A stretch of DNA of 64,000 bases. Source: Leptospira neocaledonica (GTDB taxonomy: Bacteria; Spirochaetota; Leptospiria; Leptospirales; Leptospiraceae). Shown here in pieces: positions 43,458-53,715 of the stretch; the first letter of the stretch is position 1, and each line of letters opens with the position of its first letter. The notes beneath the pieces are model-generated. The model searched no databases. It was not told the origin of the DNA and saw only the letters and a program-made list of their open reading frames with translations. The position numbers and the translations under genes were made by a program. Where the stretch lies: assembly GCF_002812205.1 (NCBI RefSeq), contig NZ_NPEA01000011.1, positions 1 through 64,000 of the forward strand. Direction: 5' to 3'.

Positions 43458-44231
43458 ATGCAATCCATCCAGAAACCTTTTCCAGGTAAGAGAACCATCA
43501 CCGCTCTCGTCCTTGCCTTCTCTCTCACCTACTGCGCTTCTGTTGAACCAAAACCTAAAATTGAGATCCCAAGTGCCAAAACTTCTATCCAAATCCAGCC
43601 AATCTTTCATGGAAGTTTAGTTTTAACAATTGGTGAAAAAACAATCTATGTAGATCCTTCTTGGGGAGGAGATAAATATAAGGATCTGAAAAAACCGGAT
43701 CTAATCCTAATTACCGATATTCACCCAGATCATATGGATCTAAAAACTTTGGGTGAGATTGCAACTAAGGAAACTCCAATCATCGCTCCGGAAGCGGTTG
43801 CAAAAGAGGCAAAAGATTATGTGAATATCACTCGTTTAAAGAATGGGCAATCCACTTCCGTAGGTGATATTAACTTCTCCGCGATTCCCATGTATAATAT
43901 TACCAAAGAACATTTGGATAAACATACAAAAGGAAGAGGAAACGGTTATTTGATCAAGTTTGGCGGAAAGACGATCTATATTTCCGGTGACACTGAAGAT
44001 ATTAAAGAAATGAGAGCTTTGAAGAATATTGACATCGCATTTCTTTGTATGAATCAACCGTACACCATGTCTGTAGAAAAAGCGGCAGATGCAGTAAAAG
44101 ATTTTAAACCAAAGGTTGTGTATCCATATCATTACCGCGGGAAAGACGGACTTAGCGATACTGAAAAGTTTAAAGCACTCGTAAAAGAATCCTCCCCTTC
44201 CACAGAAGTTACATTGATCAATTGGTATTAA
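43458..44231 (+). CDS. Metallo-beta-lactamase-fold lipoprotein
   Basis: A 257-residue protein from the ATG at 43458, which has AGGAG 6 nt upstream; a longer frame starts at 43389. The signal peptide ends LTYC (lipobox). The fold is of the UlaG/YycJ-like MBL hydrolases: ITDIHPDHMDL (the HxxDH-like ligand pattern), the later ISGDTEDIKE and the final PYHYRGKDG. The first His of the usual HxHxDH motif is replaced in TDIHPDHMD, as occurs in some branches. A periplasmic zinc hydrolase is likely; substrate unknown. Confidence 0.85.
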   Translation: MQSIQKPFPGKRTITALVLAFSLTYCASVEPKPKIEIPSAKTSIQIQPIFHGSLVLTIGEKTIYVDPSWGGDKYKDLKKPDLILITDIHPDHMDLKTLGEIATKETPIIAPEAVAKEAKDYVNITRLKNGQSTSVGDINFSAIPMYNITKEHLDKHTKGRGNGYLIKFGGKTIYISGDTEDIKEMRALKNIDIAFLCMNQPYTMSVEKAADAVKDFKPKVVYPYHYRGKDGLSDTEKFKALVKESSPSTEVTLINWY

Positions 44232-44245
44232 TTTCTTAATAAATA

Positions 44246-44281
44246 GTTTCGAAAAAGAGAATGTTTTTTCTTTTTCGAAAC
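44246..44281. terminator. Bidirectional terminator between MBL and 7TM-AraC genes
   Basis: GTTTCGAAAAAG (44246-44257) and CTTTTTCGAAAC (44270-44281) form a perfect 12-bp stem, with a T-rich loop. It lies in the 64-bp gap between two convergent genes, so it likely ends both transcripts. Confidence 0.75.
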
Positions 44282-44295
44282 TTCTTCCTATCGAA

Positions 44296-45870
44296 TTATT
44301 CTTCAGAAGAGTCGGGTGAAGCTGATTTTTTGAATTCCTGAGGAGTCAATCCAGTATGTTTTTTAAAAGAATCATAGAAGGATGACTTGGATTGGAAACC
44401 TACCGAAAATGCAAGATCCAATATATTTGCAGAAGGATCATTTAAAATAATTCGTTTTGCCTCTTCTATCCTATACTTCTTAAGCAGATCCGGAAAAGAA
44501 ATATTTAGCACTTGGTTTAAAAGTTCGGAAACCTGATGTACAGATAATCCCAAAACTGCTGCAAGATCGCTGATTCTCAATTCTTCCTCCAAATAAATTT
44601 TATCTTCATCCAGGAGTTTGTTCAACCGAGCCAGGGCTTCTTCTACATTGATACCTATAATAGTCGATTTTTTCTTTGCTGAGAGGTCGGAGGAAGTTTT
44701 GTCGGTTTTGAAATTCCTAAGCTCTTCTCTTCTTAAAGCGATCTCATGTTCCAATTCTCTGATTCTAGTCCTGACGGCCCGACTGGTTAGGAATATATTT
44801 ATGGGAACGAAGAAGGCTATAAAGAATAAGAAACTTCTGCCATCGAAGGAAAAGAATGCTCGATACGAAATAATATTTAATATCTCGATTACAAGTAAAG
44901 AGAACATACTTGCTACAAACCAACGAGTTTGGATTGTTTTTCGTTTAGTTGCAACTAAACTAAGAACGATCGCCGTAGCAGTCACGGCCAAATAGAAAAC
45001 GGTAAAAGAACGGGAAACGAACTGCCTCGGGAATTTAGTAAAACTCAAGGCGACCATTATAACGGTTATGATCGATACTGTATTATAAAAGTACCAAACA
45101 GGTTTGAAATTCTGTTTAATCTTGAGAAAATGTGAGACCCAAAGAGTGCCGGAAATGATCAGGTAACCGATCAGTATCTTCTTCCCTAAAGATAATGGAA
45201 ACCCAAATCCGGGGAAAACATAACGAGAGCCTATCCCGGAAACGAATAAAAATGTGAGCCCCATCCCGAAAGAGAATAGAATCTGATACAAGATCCATTT
45301 GGAACGAAGTCGAATATAAGAATTAATGAGATAGGCAATCTGAACGATTACGAGCGCGAGAAGAGAGAATACGATCCCTGAATATACTGTTGAAATGGAA
45401 TATAATTCTTCCGCACTTACGAGACGGACTTCGGAGAAGATATAATTCCTAGACTGAATCCTTACGTTGATCTCCGAATTATTCTCCAGGAATTTTCTAA
45501 GAGGAAATACAGGAAATATACCTGGAACCAGCCATTCATTGACCGGATGCGCAAAACCAGCCTGCAGGCAATTGTTTTTAAGATCACATACCTGAACGGA
45601 ATCCAAATGACTCCAAGGAAAAATCAAAAATTCGGTCTTGGACTCTTCCGGTAGATTGCCAATCCGGAAACGGAGATCGATAGGTTCGGGATAAAAGCCC
45701 CAATCCAGAACCACTGAAAAATCATCGATCTGCTTCCAGTGAGTTTGGTCCGAGTCCAGGATTCTCAGATGTCCTATTTTATTCTCATCCCCTTGGGAAT
45801 AGATTTGAGTAGAAATCCCTAAAATTAGGATCCAAATCAGAAATACTTTTATTCTAGACATATTGATCAT
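44296..45870 (-). CDS. Membrane-anchored 7TM-AraC transcriptional regulator
   Basis: A 524-residue protein. A signal peptide (FLIWILILGISTQIYS) leads an extracellular 7TMR-DISMED2-like domain (about 30-155), then seven TM segments (about 160-370) of the 7TMR-DISM class, a short coiled coil, and an AraC-type DNA-binding domain at the C-terminus (DLAAVLGLSVHQVSELLN and AFSVGFQSKSSFYDSFKKHTGLTPQEF). This puts a DNA-binding domain on a membrane sensor, so signalling would need no phosphorelay. It is divergent from the RND efflux operon (76 bp apart), its likely target. A second, related protein occurs at 58849-60474. Confidence 0.9.
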   Translation of the reverse strand: MINMSRIKVFLIWILILGISTQIYSQGDENKIGHLRILDSDQTHWKQIDDFSVVLDWGFYPEPIDLRFRIGNLPEESKTEFLIFPWSHLDSVQVCDLKNNCLQAGFAHPVNEWLVPGIFPVFPLRKFLENNSEINVRIQSRNYIFSEVRLVSAEELYSISTVYSGIVFSLLALVIVQIAYLINSYIRLRSKWILYQILFSFGMGLTFLFVSGIGSRYVFPGFGFPLSLGKKILIGYLIISGTLWVSHFLKIKQNFKPVWYFYNTVSIITVIMVALSFTKFPRQFVSRSFTVFYLAVTATAIVLSLVATKRKTIQTRWFVASMFSLLVIEILNIISYRAFFSFDGRSFLFFIAFFVPINIFLTSRAVRTRIRELEHEIALRREELRNFKTDKTSSDLSAKKKSTIIGINVEEALARLNKLLDEDKIYLEEELRISDLAAVLGLSVHQVSELLNQVLNISFPDLLKKYRIEEAKRIILNDPSANILDLAFSVGFQSKSSFYDSFKKHTGLTPQEFKKSASPDSSEE

Positions 45871-45946
45871 TCAATATTCCTGTCCAAACTTATAAACCGG
45901 GACGATTTTCTCCACTTTAAATGCTACTAATATATGAGGAAACAAA

Positions 45947-48900
45947 ATGAATGAAATCGTTCTCATAGCTCTAAAAAGACCCTACACTTTCGTGGTCCTC
46001 GCTATTCTAATCCTGTTCTTCGGGATACAATCCATTTTTAAAGCTCCCACGGATGTTTTTCCAAACATCAAAATTCCGGTGATTTCGGTAGTATGGGGAT
46101 ACCAAGGTATGCTTCCTGAAGATGTTGCAGGAAGGATTACCTATTTTTTTGAAAGGGCATTAACCAGTACTGTAGAAGGGATCAAGAGTATTAATAGCAG
46201 ATCCTATTACGGAAGTAGTATTATAAATATCGAATTGCAACCTCATACTGATCTTGCAGGTGCAGAAGCGGAGGTGGCTGCGATTTCGCAGACAGTAGTC
46301 ACTTCCTTGCCTCCGGATATTTCTCCTCCTATGATCATGAGGCTGGAGGCATCTTCTGTTCCGGTTGCAATGCTGCAAGTTACATCCGAGAAGATGACTC
46401 CAGCAGAACTCTATAACCTCGCTTTCATGAGGATACGCTCCTTATTAGTTACCATCCCGGGAGCAATTATTCCTCAGCCCTATGGAGGAACTCCCATGCA
46501 ATTATTGGTTTCCTTGGATAAGCAGAAACTTTTATCCAGGAATCTTTCACCGATGGATGTATTCAAGGCGTTCAATGAGCAGAGCGCAGTGTTGCCAGCA
46601 GGAGACCAGAAGATCGGCAAGACAGACTGGATGGTAATGACCAATGCAATTCCAATACACGTAGAAGATTTTAATAATATTCCAATCAAAAGGGTTGGGA
46701 ATAGTACATTCTTCATGAGAGATGTTGCAAGTGTTGCATTAGGCGGCCCTCCTCAATTGAACTCGGTTCTCGTAGATGGAAAACAATCCGTATTGATCGT
46801 TGTGATGAAAAGTGGCGATGCATCCACTCTGGATGTGGTAGACGGAATTCGTAAAACCATGCCTAGGATCAAAGAAATTTCTCCAGATGATGTAGAGATC
46901 AAGCTACTAAACGATGCTTCTATCTTCGTTAAAGATTCCATAGAGAACGTTGTGCATGAAATGATCTTAGCTGCGGGTCTTACTGGACTTGTAGTTTTAC
47001 TCTTTTTAGGTTCTTGGAGAGCTACAACGATTATCGCTACTTCAATTCCACTTTCTCTTTTAAGTTCGATCATCGGCCTTCATTTGATAGGAGAATCTAT
47101 CAATGTAATGACATTAGGAGGTTTGGCCTTAGCCGTGGGAATCCTCGTAGACGATGCTACGGTGATGATAGAGAATATAGACACTCACATTGAGATGGGT
47201 AAACCATTAGAGACGGCGATCATAGATGCCGCGAACGAGATAGTAATTCCAACATTCGTAGCAACTCTTGCGATCGTAATCGTTTGGTTCCCTCTATTTC
47301 AATTAAGCGGTGTTTCTGGTTGGTTATTCAAACCAATGGCAGAAGCGGTGGCTCTCGCAATGATCGCCTCCTTCATTCTTTCCAGGACTCTTGTTCCTAC
47401 AATGGCAAAATATTTGCTAACTGCTCATCATTCTCCTGAGAATAATAAGCATGGATCTCATTCTAAAGCAGCGGCAAAACATCATATAATCCCGACTTCT
47501 CCTAAAAAAACAAACTCTCGTTTCGCTTTCCTTGGAGAATGGATCAATTTCCTAATTCGTTTTCAAAAGGGATTCGAGCACAACTTCACTGAATTCAGAG
47601 AACGTTATTATATTCTTCTACAGAAAGTAATAGCAGATCGTAAAAGATTTGTGAAGATATTCTTAGCGATAGCAACCGGTTCCCTTCTTCTATTCTATAT
47701 GAATGGTAGAGACTTTTTTCCTGAGATTAAGGCTGGAACCTTACAGATGCATATGCGTGCACCTTTAGGAACCAGGATAGAAGTTTCCGGAAGAATTGCC
47801 ACTTTAGTTTCGGAAGATATTAAAAAATTACTTCCTGGTAAGGTTGAGAGTGTTTTAAGCAACTGTGGTCTTCCTGTAGGACCTCATAACCTTGCATTTA
47901 TACCTACTCCTACGATCGGTTCCCAAGATTGCGATTTAACAATTTCTTTAAAGGATGAAGAGTCTCCAGTTTGGGATTATAGACAGACTCTTAGAAAAGG
48001 ATTAAGTGAACTTTACCCAGGAACAGTATTTACATTCCAACCAGCGGACTTGACTGCAAAAATTTTAAACTTCGGCTCACCTTCTCCAATCGATATCCAG
48101 ATCAATGGAATGGATCTGGAGAAAAATTTTGAATTTGCTCAAAAACTTCAGGGTAAATTGAAAACGATTCCTGGCGCGGCAGATGTTGTGATCCAACAAA
48201 CAATGAGCACACCTACTCTTCTTGTATATGGAAATAGAAGTTTAGGGATCAACCTCGATCTTCCGATGAAATCAGTTGCAGAAAATATGTTACTCGCAAC
48301 TTCGGGAAGCCAGCAGATAGACCAAGAGTATTGGATGGATCGTAAAACAGGTCTATCTTACCAGATCAATATCTATGTGCCTCAGCCTCAAATGAGAAGA
48401 ACAGAAGATTTACTCACTGTTCCAGTCAATCGTGGAGACTTACAAGATAATTCAGAAAATGGAATACAACTATTAGGTAACGTGGCAAACGTTACACCAA
48501 CAGGAACTCCAGGTTTAGTAACTCACCAAAACCTTTTACCTCTCATCGATGTGTATGTTTCTGCAGAAGGTAGAGACCTAGGAGGAGTTTTAAGTGATGC
48601 TCAAAAGATTATGGACTCCATGAAGAGCGAACTTCCCAGAGGAGCCGCAATTGAGATACTAGGCCAAGCAGAGACAATGAGGAGCGCATATATAGAGTTG
48701 ATTGGCGGACTCTTTGTAGCAATTCTTCTGGTTTATCTTTTGATCGTGGTAAACTTCCAGTCTTGGACTGACCCATTTATCATCATCACTGCGCTACCTG
48801 GCGCTTTAGCTGGGATTGCCTGGTCCTTATTCCTAACACGAACATATATATCAGTTCCTGCACTAACAGGAGCGATTATGTGTATGGGAACTGCGACTGC

Positions 48901-49195
48901 AAACTCAATATTAGTAGTTTCTTATGCAAGAGACCGTTTAGAAGTTCATGGAGACGCAGTAAGAGCTGCTATCGAAGCAGGATATTCCAGGATTAGACCT
49001 GTGCTTATGACTGCCTCAGCGATGATCATAGGAATGGTGCCTATGTCCATAAGTAATTCTCAAAATGCCCCGCTTGGTAGAGCAGTGATCGGAGGATTGG
49101 CAGTTGCTACATTCGCAACACTATTCTTCGTACCTTGTATCTATGCGATCATCTATAATAACCGTGCAAAAATTCAAAAGGAAAGTTCCAAATGA
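45947..49195 (+). CDS. RND-family efflux transporter (AcrB/MexB-like)
   Basis: A 1082-residue transporter with the usual 12 TM segments and two large periplasmic loops. The proton-relay pair is D402 and D403 in LAVGILVDDATVMIENID; the ATANSILVVSYARDR segment is the matching element of the second half. An extra ~40-residue His-rich loop (HHSPENNKHGSHSKAAAKHH) lies in the cytoplasmic linker. No CzcA-type metal residues are apparent, so it is more like the multidrug (HAE1) branch. It is the first gene of a tripartite operon and is divergent from the 7TM-AraC gene. Confidence 0.93.
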   Translation: MNEIVLIALKRPYTFVVLAILILFFGIQSIFKAPTDVFPNIKIPVISVVWGYQGMLPEDVAGRITYFFERALTSTVEGIKSINSRSYYGSSIINIELQPHTDLAGAEAEVAAISQTVVTSLPPDISPPMIMRLEASSVPVAMLQVTSEKMTPAELYNLAFMRIRSLLVTIPGAIIPQPYGGTPMQLLVSLDKQKLLSRNLSPMDVFKAFNEQSAVLPAGDQKIGKTDWMVMTNAIPIHVEDFNNIPIKRVGNSTFFMRDVASVALGGPPQLNSVLVDGKQSVLIVVMKSGDASTLDVVDGIRKTMPRIKEISPDDVEIKLLNDASIFVKDSIENVVHEMILAAGLTGLVVLLFLGSWRATTIIATSIPLSLLSSIIGLHLIGESINVMTLGGLALAVGILVDDATVMIENIDTHIEMGKPLETAIIDAANEIVIPTFVATLAIVIVWFPLFQLSGVSGWLFKPMAEAVALAMIASFILSRTLVPTMAKYLLTAHHSPENNKHGSHSKAAAKHHIIPTSPKKTNSRFAFLGEWINFLIRFQKGFEHNFTEFRERYYILLQKVIADRKRFVKIFLAIATGSLLLFYMNGRDFFPEIKAGTLQMHMRAPLGTRIEVSGRIATLVSEDIKKLLPGKVESVLSNCGLPVGPHNLAFIPTPTIGSQDCDLTISLKDEESPVWDYRQTLRKGLSELYPGTVFTFQPADLTAKILNFGSPSPIDIQINGMDLEKNFEFAQKLQGKLKTIPGAADVVIQQTMSTPTLLVYGNRSLGINLDLPMKSVAENMLLATSGSQQIDQEYWMDRKTGLSYQINIYVPQPQMRRTEDLLTVPVNRGDLQDNSENGIQLLGNVANVTPTGTPGLVTHQNLLPLIDVYVSAEGRDLGGVLSDAQKIMDSMKSELPRGAAIEILGQAETMRSAYIELIGGLFVAILLVYLLIVVNFQSWTDPFIIITALPGALAGIAWSLFLTRTYISVPALTGAIMCMGTATANSILVVSYARDRLEVHGDAVRAAIEAGYSRIRPVLMTASAMIIGMVPMSISNSQNAPLGRAVIGGLAVATFATLFFVPCIYAIIYNNRAKIQKESSK

Positions 49196-50406
49196 TTCCA
49201 ACAGTACCTAAAAAGAAACTTGTAACACTATCCACAATTTCATTCGGAGTTATATTTCTGTGCTATATATTTTATCAACAGATACATAGTGCAGAAGAAT
49301 TCCGAAAGGAAGCCTTGGAAGCTTCCATTCCGAATGTTTCCGTAGTAAGTCCTACACCTCCTAACCCATTGGAAACGATCACTCTTCCAGGAACAGTTCG
49401 TGCATGGTATGAGGCAGTCATCTATGCTCAGGTTCCAGGGTACGTGAAGATGTGGTATAAAGACTATGGAGCAGAAGTAAAAGAAGGAGACGTACTCGCT
49501 CGCATCAAAGTTCCTGCATTGGATGCAGAATATGCACAGGCAGAAGCGGACCTGGATTCTCAAAAAGCAAAATACAAACTGGCAGCGGTCACTGCCGATA
49601 GATATCTAGCATTAAGAAGTTCTCATGCAGTTTCAGAACAGTCCATTTCTGTAGCAGTGGCTGACAAAAACTCGGAAGAAGCAAAACTGAAATCTGCAGA
49701 GAAGAATGTGGATAAATATAAGGCTAGGATCAATTTTAAAACGATAGTTGCTCCTTTTAGTGGAGTTGTGATCCAAAGAAATATAAACGTTGGAGACTAC
49801 GTAAACCAAGAAGGGAATGTTGATGATAGCAAAACACCTTCTAACTTATTTACTGTAGCGGATATTCATAAAATGCGTTTATTCGTTTCTGTTCCGGGAA
49901 CATTCGCCTACTTGTTAAAACCCGGATTATCTGCTGAACTCACAGTGCAACAATTCCCGAATCGAAAATTCATAGCGAACTTCCTTACCATCTCTAAGGG
50001 TTTCGATTTGAATATGAGAACTGTAATTGCAGAATTTACGATAGATAATAAGGACAGAGCCTTATGGCCGGGCTCTTATGCACAAGTGACCCTCACTGCA
50101 CCTGTTAAAAAAGATCTTTTAACAATACCTTCCAGTTCCTTGGTGTTTGATGAAAATGGCACTCAAGTTGCAACTGTCACGCAGGACAATAAGGTTCATT
50201 TCAAACCGATCACTGTGAATAAGATCATAGATTCTATAATAGAAGTAAGAGATGGAGTTAGCACGAATGATCGAATTGTGAATAACCCTTCTGCTTCTTT
50301 ATTGGAAGGCGACCAAGTAAGAGTGGTTGAGCCAAGAAACGGATATTCAGATATGAACTCTTCGAAAAAAGAAGATTCAAAACATGAACCAGTAGCATCC
50401 AAATGA
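49192..50406 (+). CDS. RND periplasmic adaptor (membrane fusion protein)
   Basis: A 404-residue protein with an N-terminal membrane anchor (about 7-27). Next come the lipoyl-like first half (TLPGTVRAWYEAVIYAQVPGYVKMWYKDYGAEVKEGDVLARI), a coiled-coil hairpin (about 105-180), the second lipoyl half (IVAPFSGVVIQRNINVGDYV) and beta-barrel domains. It links the RND transporter to the outer-membrane channel. Its ATG overlaps the transporter stop by 4 bp, and its stop overlaps the next gene in the same way. The substrate should be an amphiphilic compound; identity unknown. Confidence 0.93.
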   Translation: MIPTVPKKKLVTLSTISFGVIFLCYIFYQQIHSAEEFRKEALEASIPNVSVVSPTPPNPLETITLPGTVRAWYEAVIYAQVPGYVKMWYKDYGAEVKEGDVLARIKVPALDAEYAQAEADLDSQKAKYKLAAVTADRYLALRSSHAVSEQSISVAVADKNSEEAKLKSAEKNVDKYKARINFKTIVAPFSGVVIQRNINVGDYVNQEGNVDDSKTPSNLFTVADIHKMRLFVSVPGTFAYLLKPGLSAELTVQQFPNRKFIANFLTISKGFDLNMRTVIAEFTIDNKDRALWPGSYAQVTLTAPVKKDLLTIPSSSLVFDENGTQVATVTQDNKVHFKPITVNKIIDSIIEVRDGVSTNDRIVNNPSASLLEGDQVRVVEPRNGYSDMNSSKKEDSKHEPVASK

Positions 50407-52019
50407 ACCGATCTCGAAAAATATATAAAACAAAAGGGAGAAACATCGTCTTAGGGCGTTGGTTCTCACTCTTACCATTGGCAGTCTTATTGGTTTCTTG
50501 TTTGAATGGTCCTGCGTTTGATCTTGCTCCGAAATATCTTAGCCCGGACTATGTGGTCCCAGATTCTTGGAGCGGATCTGGCCCTTTTGTAATAGCAAAA
50601 CCTTCTGAAGGAGAAGCTATACAAGCGGATTGGTGGAAACTTTTTAATGATCCTGTATTAAACAAATTAGAAGAACAGGCAATCGCCGCGAATCCTGATT
50701 TGCAAGCTGCCGCAGAAAGATTCGTACAAGCAAGAGATGCAATGCTCAAGGTTCGTTCTCAATTAATTCCTCATCTGGGTGTCGGGCTTAGCGGATCTAA
50801 TAATAGGCAATCGGACAATCGTCTTTTTAGAGGAGCAGGAGAAGCAGACCAAGAAGGAACCGCAGCTTTAGGCGGTGTCGCTTCTTGGGAACCCGACTTT
50901 TGGTCTTCTATCAGAAACTCAACAAGAGCACAAATTTATAATGCACAATCTGTAGCTGCTGATTTTGCTTTAGCACGTTTGAGTTTGCAAGCCGAACTTG
51001 CAGTTGATTATTTTACTTTTAGAGGTTTGAATGCTCAGGATACGACGTATCGTCAATCCATAGAATTTTATGAGCAGTCCTTAAATCTTGTAAACGAGAG
51101 ATATAAGGGTGGAATAGCACCCGAGCTGGATGTGCAGAGAGCACAGTATCTTTTATCCAGTACTCAAGCAAAACGTTTAGATATTCAATCTAAGATGAGA
51201 GTAACGGAAAACGCTATTGCGATCTTACTCAATAGAGCTCCTACTGGATTCAGCATCCCTCCAGTAGAAGAAGTCCATGTTGTTACGTTTAAAGTGCCAG
51301 CTACTCTTCCTTCTACCTTACTAGAGCGAAGGCCGGATATCGCTTCTATGGAACGTAAAATGGCAATAGCAAATCGTAATATAGGTATAGCACGTGCTGC
51401 GTTCTTTCCAAGTATTTCATTTAGCGCTGGTGGAGGATTCGAAGGAGGAGTTAACTTAGTCCAACTCGCAAATAGTTTCTGGTCTTATGGCTCCACAGTT
51501 TCTCTCCCCATTTTTCAAGGTGGATATCGTAGAGCTCAATTACAACAAGCATGGTCGGCTTACAGAGAAACAGAAGATGTCTATCGCTCCACAGTGCTGA
51601 ACGCATTCAGAGAAGTAGAAAATGGACTGACAGAAACTACTTATATGTCCCAACAATCCCAAAGACAGGACCAGGCGGTAGAAGCAGCTTCACAAGTACA
51701 AAATATGACAATGGCCCTGTATAAAGGTGGTTTGAGTAATAGTTTGGAATTGATCTACGCGCAAGTAAATACTCTGGATGCTCGTATAGATGCAATCCTT
51801 GTTAAGACTGAATTAAACAGGGCATCTGTAAGATTGATCAGAGCATTAGGTGGAGGCTGGAAAAATACTCAATTGCCTGGAGACGACGAGATCCAACCTT
51901 TCAATATATTTGATTTTTCTAATTCTAAAAAACCTGATTCGGCGGGTGGAATAGATGTAAATGCAGAGGAAAACAATTCTCAGCATAAGAATTTAACGGC
52001 GCCCGTTCTAGACAAATAA
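50403..52019 (+). CDS. RND outer-membrane channel lipoprotein (TolC/NodT family)
   Basis: A 538-residue protein with a signal peptide ending LLVSC (lipobox). The NodT-type start (YLSPDYVVPDSWSG, ADWWKLFNDPVLNKLEEQAIAANPDLQAA) and the repeated halves of coiled-coil/beta-barrel (ELAVDYFTFRGLNAQ, LPSTLLERRPDIASMERKMAIANRNIGIARAAFFPSISF, GGLSNSLELIYAQ) are typical. It should form the outer-membrane exit of the RND pump. It closes the operon and has an acidic ~45-residue C-terminal tail. It is followed by a strong bidirectional terminator. Confidence 0.92.
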   Translation: MNRSRKIYKTKGRNIVLGRWFSLLPLAVLLVSCLNGPAFDLAPKYLSPDYVVPDSWSGSGPFVIAKPSEGEAIQADWWKLFNDPVLNKLEEQAIAANPDLQAAAERFVQARDAMLKVRSQLIPHLGVGLSGSNNRQSDNRLFRGAGEADQEGTAALGGVASWEPDFWSSIRNSTRAQIYNAQSVAADFALARLSLQAELAVDYFTFRGLNAQDTTYRQSIEFYEQSLNLVNERYKGGIAPELDVQRAQYLLSSTQAKRLDIQSKMRVTENAIAILLNRAPTGFSIPPVEEVHVVTFKVPATLPSTLLERRPDIASMERKMAIANRNIGIARAAFFPSISFSAGGGFEGGVNLVQLANSFWSYGSTVSLPIFQGGYRRAQLQQAWSAYRETEDVYRSTVLNAFREVENGLTETTYMSQQSQRQDQAVEAASQVQNMTMALYKGGLSNSLELIYAQVNTLDARIDAILVKTELNRASVRLIRALGGGWKNTQLPGDDEIQPFNIFDFSNSKKPDSAGGIDVNAEENNSQHKNLTAPVLDK

Positions 52020-52034
52020 TCCAGAATAGATCAA

Positions 52035-52072
52035 AAAACCAGAGAAAGAAATCAATCACTTTCTCTGGTTTT
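52035..52072. terminator. 14-bp hairpin between the RND operon and the antiporter gene
   Basis: AAAACCAGAGAAAG (52035-52048) and CTTTCTCTGGTTTT (52059-52072) form a perfect 14-bp stem with a 10-nt loop, flanked by As and Ts, so it can end transcription from both sides. Its right arm overlaps the last codons of the antiporter gene. Confidence 0.85.
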
Positions 52073-53647
52073 AAATTCTTCTATATCAATCAATGCATGA
52101 TATTTACGTATCACTTCCTCGTCGAATCCAGAGTCATGGTTGAGTTCGTTTAAAACATCTCTTTGGAATTGTAGAAGTTCTAAATATACATTTCCATATT
52201 CTTTTCTTTCACCTTGATGAATACCAGACATTCCCTTTAGTTCTTCTTCAAAATACCCTAACTCCGTTTTCAAGCGTGAGATCAGATTTTTAAGATGTTT
52301 ATTTTTTCTTGCACCTGTATTATTTTTTTCTAAATAGTGAAGTGATTCTGTAGCCAATTTTTTCTGAATTATCACTTCTTGGCGATGGACCGGAATTGGA
52401 GTTTGAAAATCCATTACGTTCAATTTTCGAATCAACCAAGGAAGAGAAAGTCCGTTAAAGATCATTGTGGTTAATATCACTATGAATGTGATAAACAAGA
52501 TAAGATTTCGATACGGAAAAGGAGTTTCTCCGTTTGTATATAATGGAATAGAAAGTGCCGCCGCAAGAGATACCACTCCCCTAATACCTGCCCATCCCAA
52601 AACAATTGGAATCTTCCATCCTGGATTCACTTCCGTAACTTCTATAAAATTACTCATGATCCTAGTAAAACCGGATGTACAAAGCGCGATGATAACCCTA
52701 ATTATTACCAAAGCAAATGAGATTAATAGCCCATAGACAATCGCATTTATTAAACTTATATCCCCCAGCTGATTTACGATAGAAGGTAATTGCAAACCGA
52801 TTAGCAAAAACACAAGTCCATTCAGAATAAATACTATACTACTCCAAACATTCTCACCTTGGATACGGCTAACGTAACTTAAAAGACCTTGGCGTTTACT
52901 CGAAAGAAAAAGTCCTCCGCATACCACAGCAAGAACTCCAGAAACATGAAAATGTTCCGCCAAATAATACATACAATATGGAGTCACAAACGTTAAAACG
53001 ATCTCTATACTCGGCGTAAGTGGAAGCCAACGATGTATTCCATAAAAGATAAGACCCACAAGCAAACCTATGAGTGAACCAGCGATCACTACCCAAACAA
53101 AACTGAAAGTTGCTTCTTGAAGATTAAACTGCCCAGTAATTACTGCTGCCAAAGCAAAACGGAACACGATCAAAGAAGAAGCGTCATTCAGTAAACTTTC
53201 TCCTTCTGCGATACTTACCACAGACTTGGGAGCTTTTGTCTGTTTCATAATAGTAACAGAAGAAATGGAATCAGGCGGAGAAATAATTCCTCCTAGTAAA
53301 AATCCGACCGCTAAAGTAAATCCAGGAATCAAGGAGCTAGAGATCAAAGCAATTACACAAGAAGTGATGATTACAATTGGAAAAGCAAAACCTGCAATGA
53401 TCCTTCTCCATTTCCAAAATTCTTTCCAAGAAATTTGCCATGCAGCTTCATAAAGTAATGGAGGAAGGAATATTAGAAAAACAAGTTCCGGAGTGATTGT
53501 GATATTTTGGAAGAATGGAATGGTGCTTACAACGAGCCCTCCGATCAACAAAACGATCGGATAAGCAAGTCCCAGTCGATTGGCAATTACAACCAATCCG
53601 AGGATGATTAAAATCAGATACACGTATTCAACTAGAATATTTTCCAT
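52052..53647 (-). CDS. Na+/H+ antiporter (CPA1/NhaP family)
   Basis: A 531-residue protein with about 12 TM segments in the first 400 residues and a ~130-residue cytoplasmic tail. The ESLLNDASSLIVFRFA motif carries the conserved Asn-Asp of CPA1 antiporters, and GGIISPPDSISSV and WAGIRGVVSLAAALS are further family segments. It should exchange Na+ or K+ for protons for pH and salt control. It is transcribed alone on the minus strand and shares a terminator with the RND operon. Confidence 0.92.
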   Translation of the reverse strand: MENILVEYVYLILIILGLVVIANRLGLAYPIVLLIGGLVVSTIPFFQNITITPELVFLIFLPPLLYEAAWQISWKEFWKWRRIIAGFAFPIVIITSCVIALISSSLIPGFTLAVGFLLGGIISPPDSISSVTIMKQTKAPKSVVSIAEGESLLNDASSLIVFRFALAAVITGQFNLQEATFSFVWVVIAGSLIGLLVGLIFYGIHRWLPLTPSIEIVLTFVTPYCMYYLAEHFHVSGVLAVVCGGLFLSSKRQGLLSYVSRIQGENVWSSIVFILNGLVFLLIGLQLPSIVNQLGDISLINAIVYGLLISFALVIIRVIIALCTSGFTRIMSNFIEVTEVNPGWKIPIVLGWAGIRGVVSLAAALSIPLYTNGETPFPYRNLILFITFIVILTTMIFNGLSLPWLIRKLNVMDFQTPIPVHRQEVIIQKKLATESLHYLEKNNTGARKNKHLKNLISRLKTELGYFEEELKGMSGIHQGERKEYGNVYLELLQFQRDVLNELNHDSGFDEEVIRKYHALIDIEEFKTRESD

Positions 53648-53715
53648 CTTTTCCTGTTTGAGCGGGAGATTTTACAGATCATTATGAACCTTTTTAACTA
53701 CTCAACAACTTTACA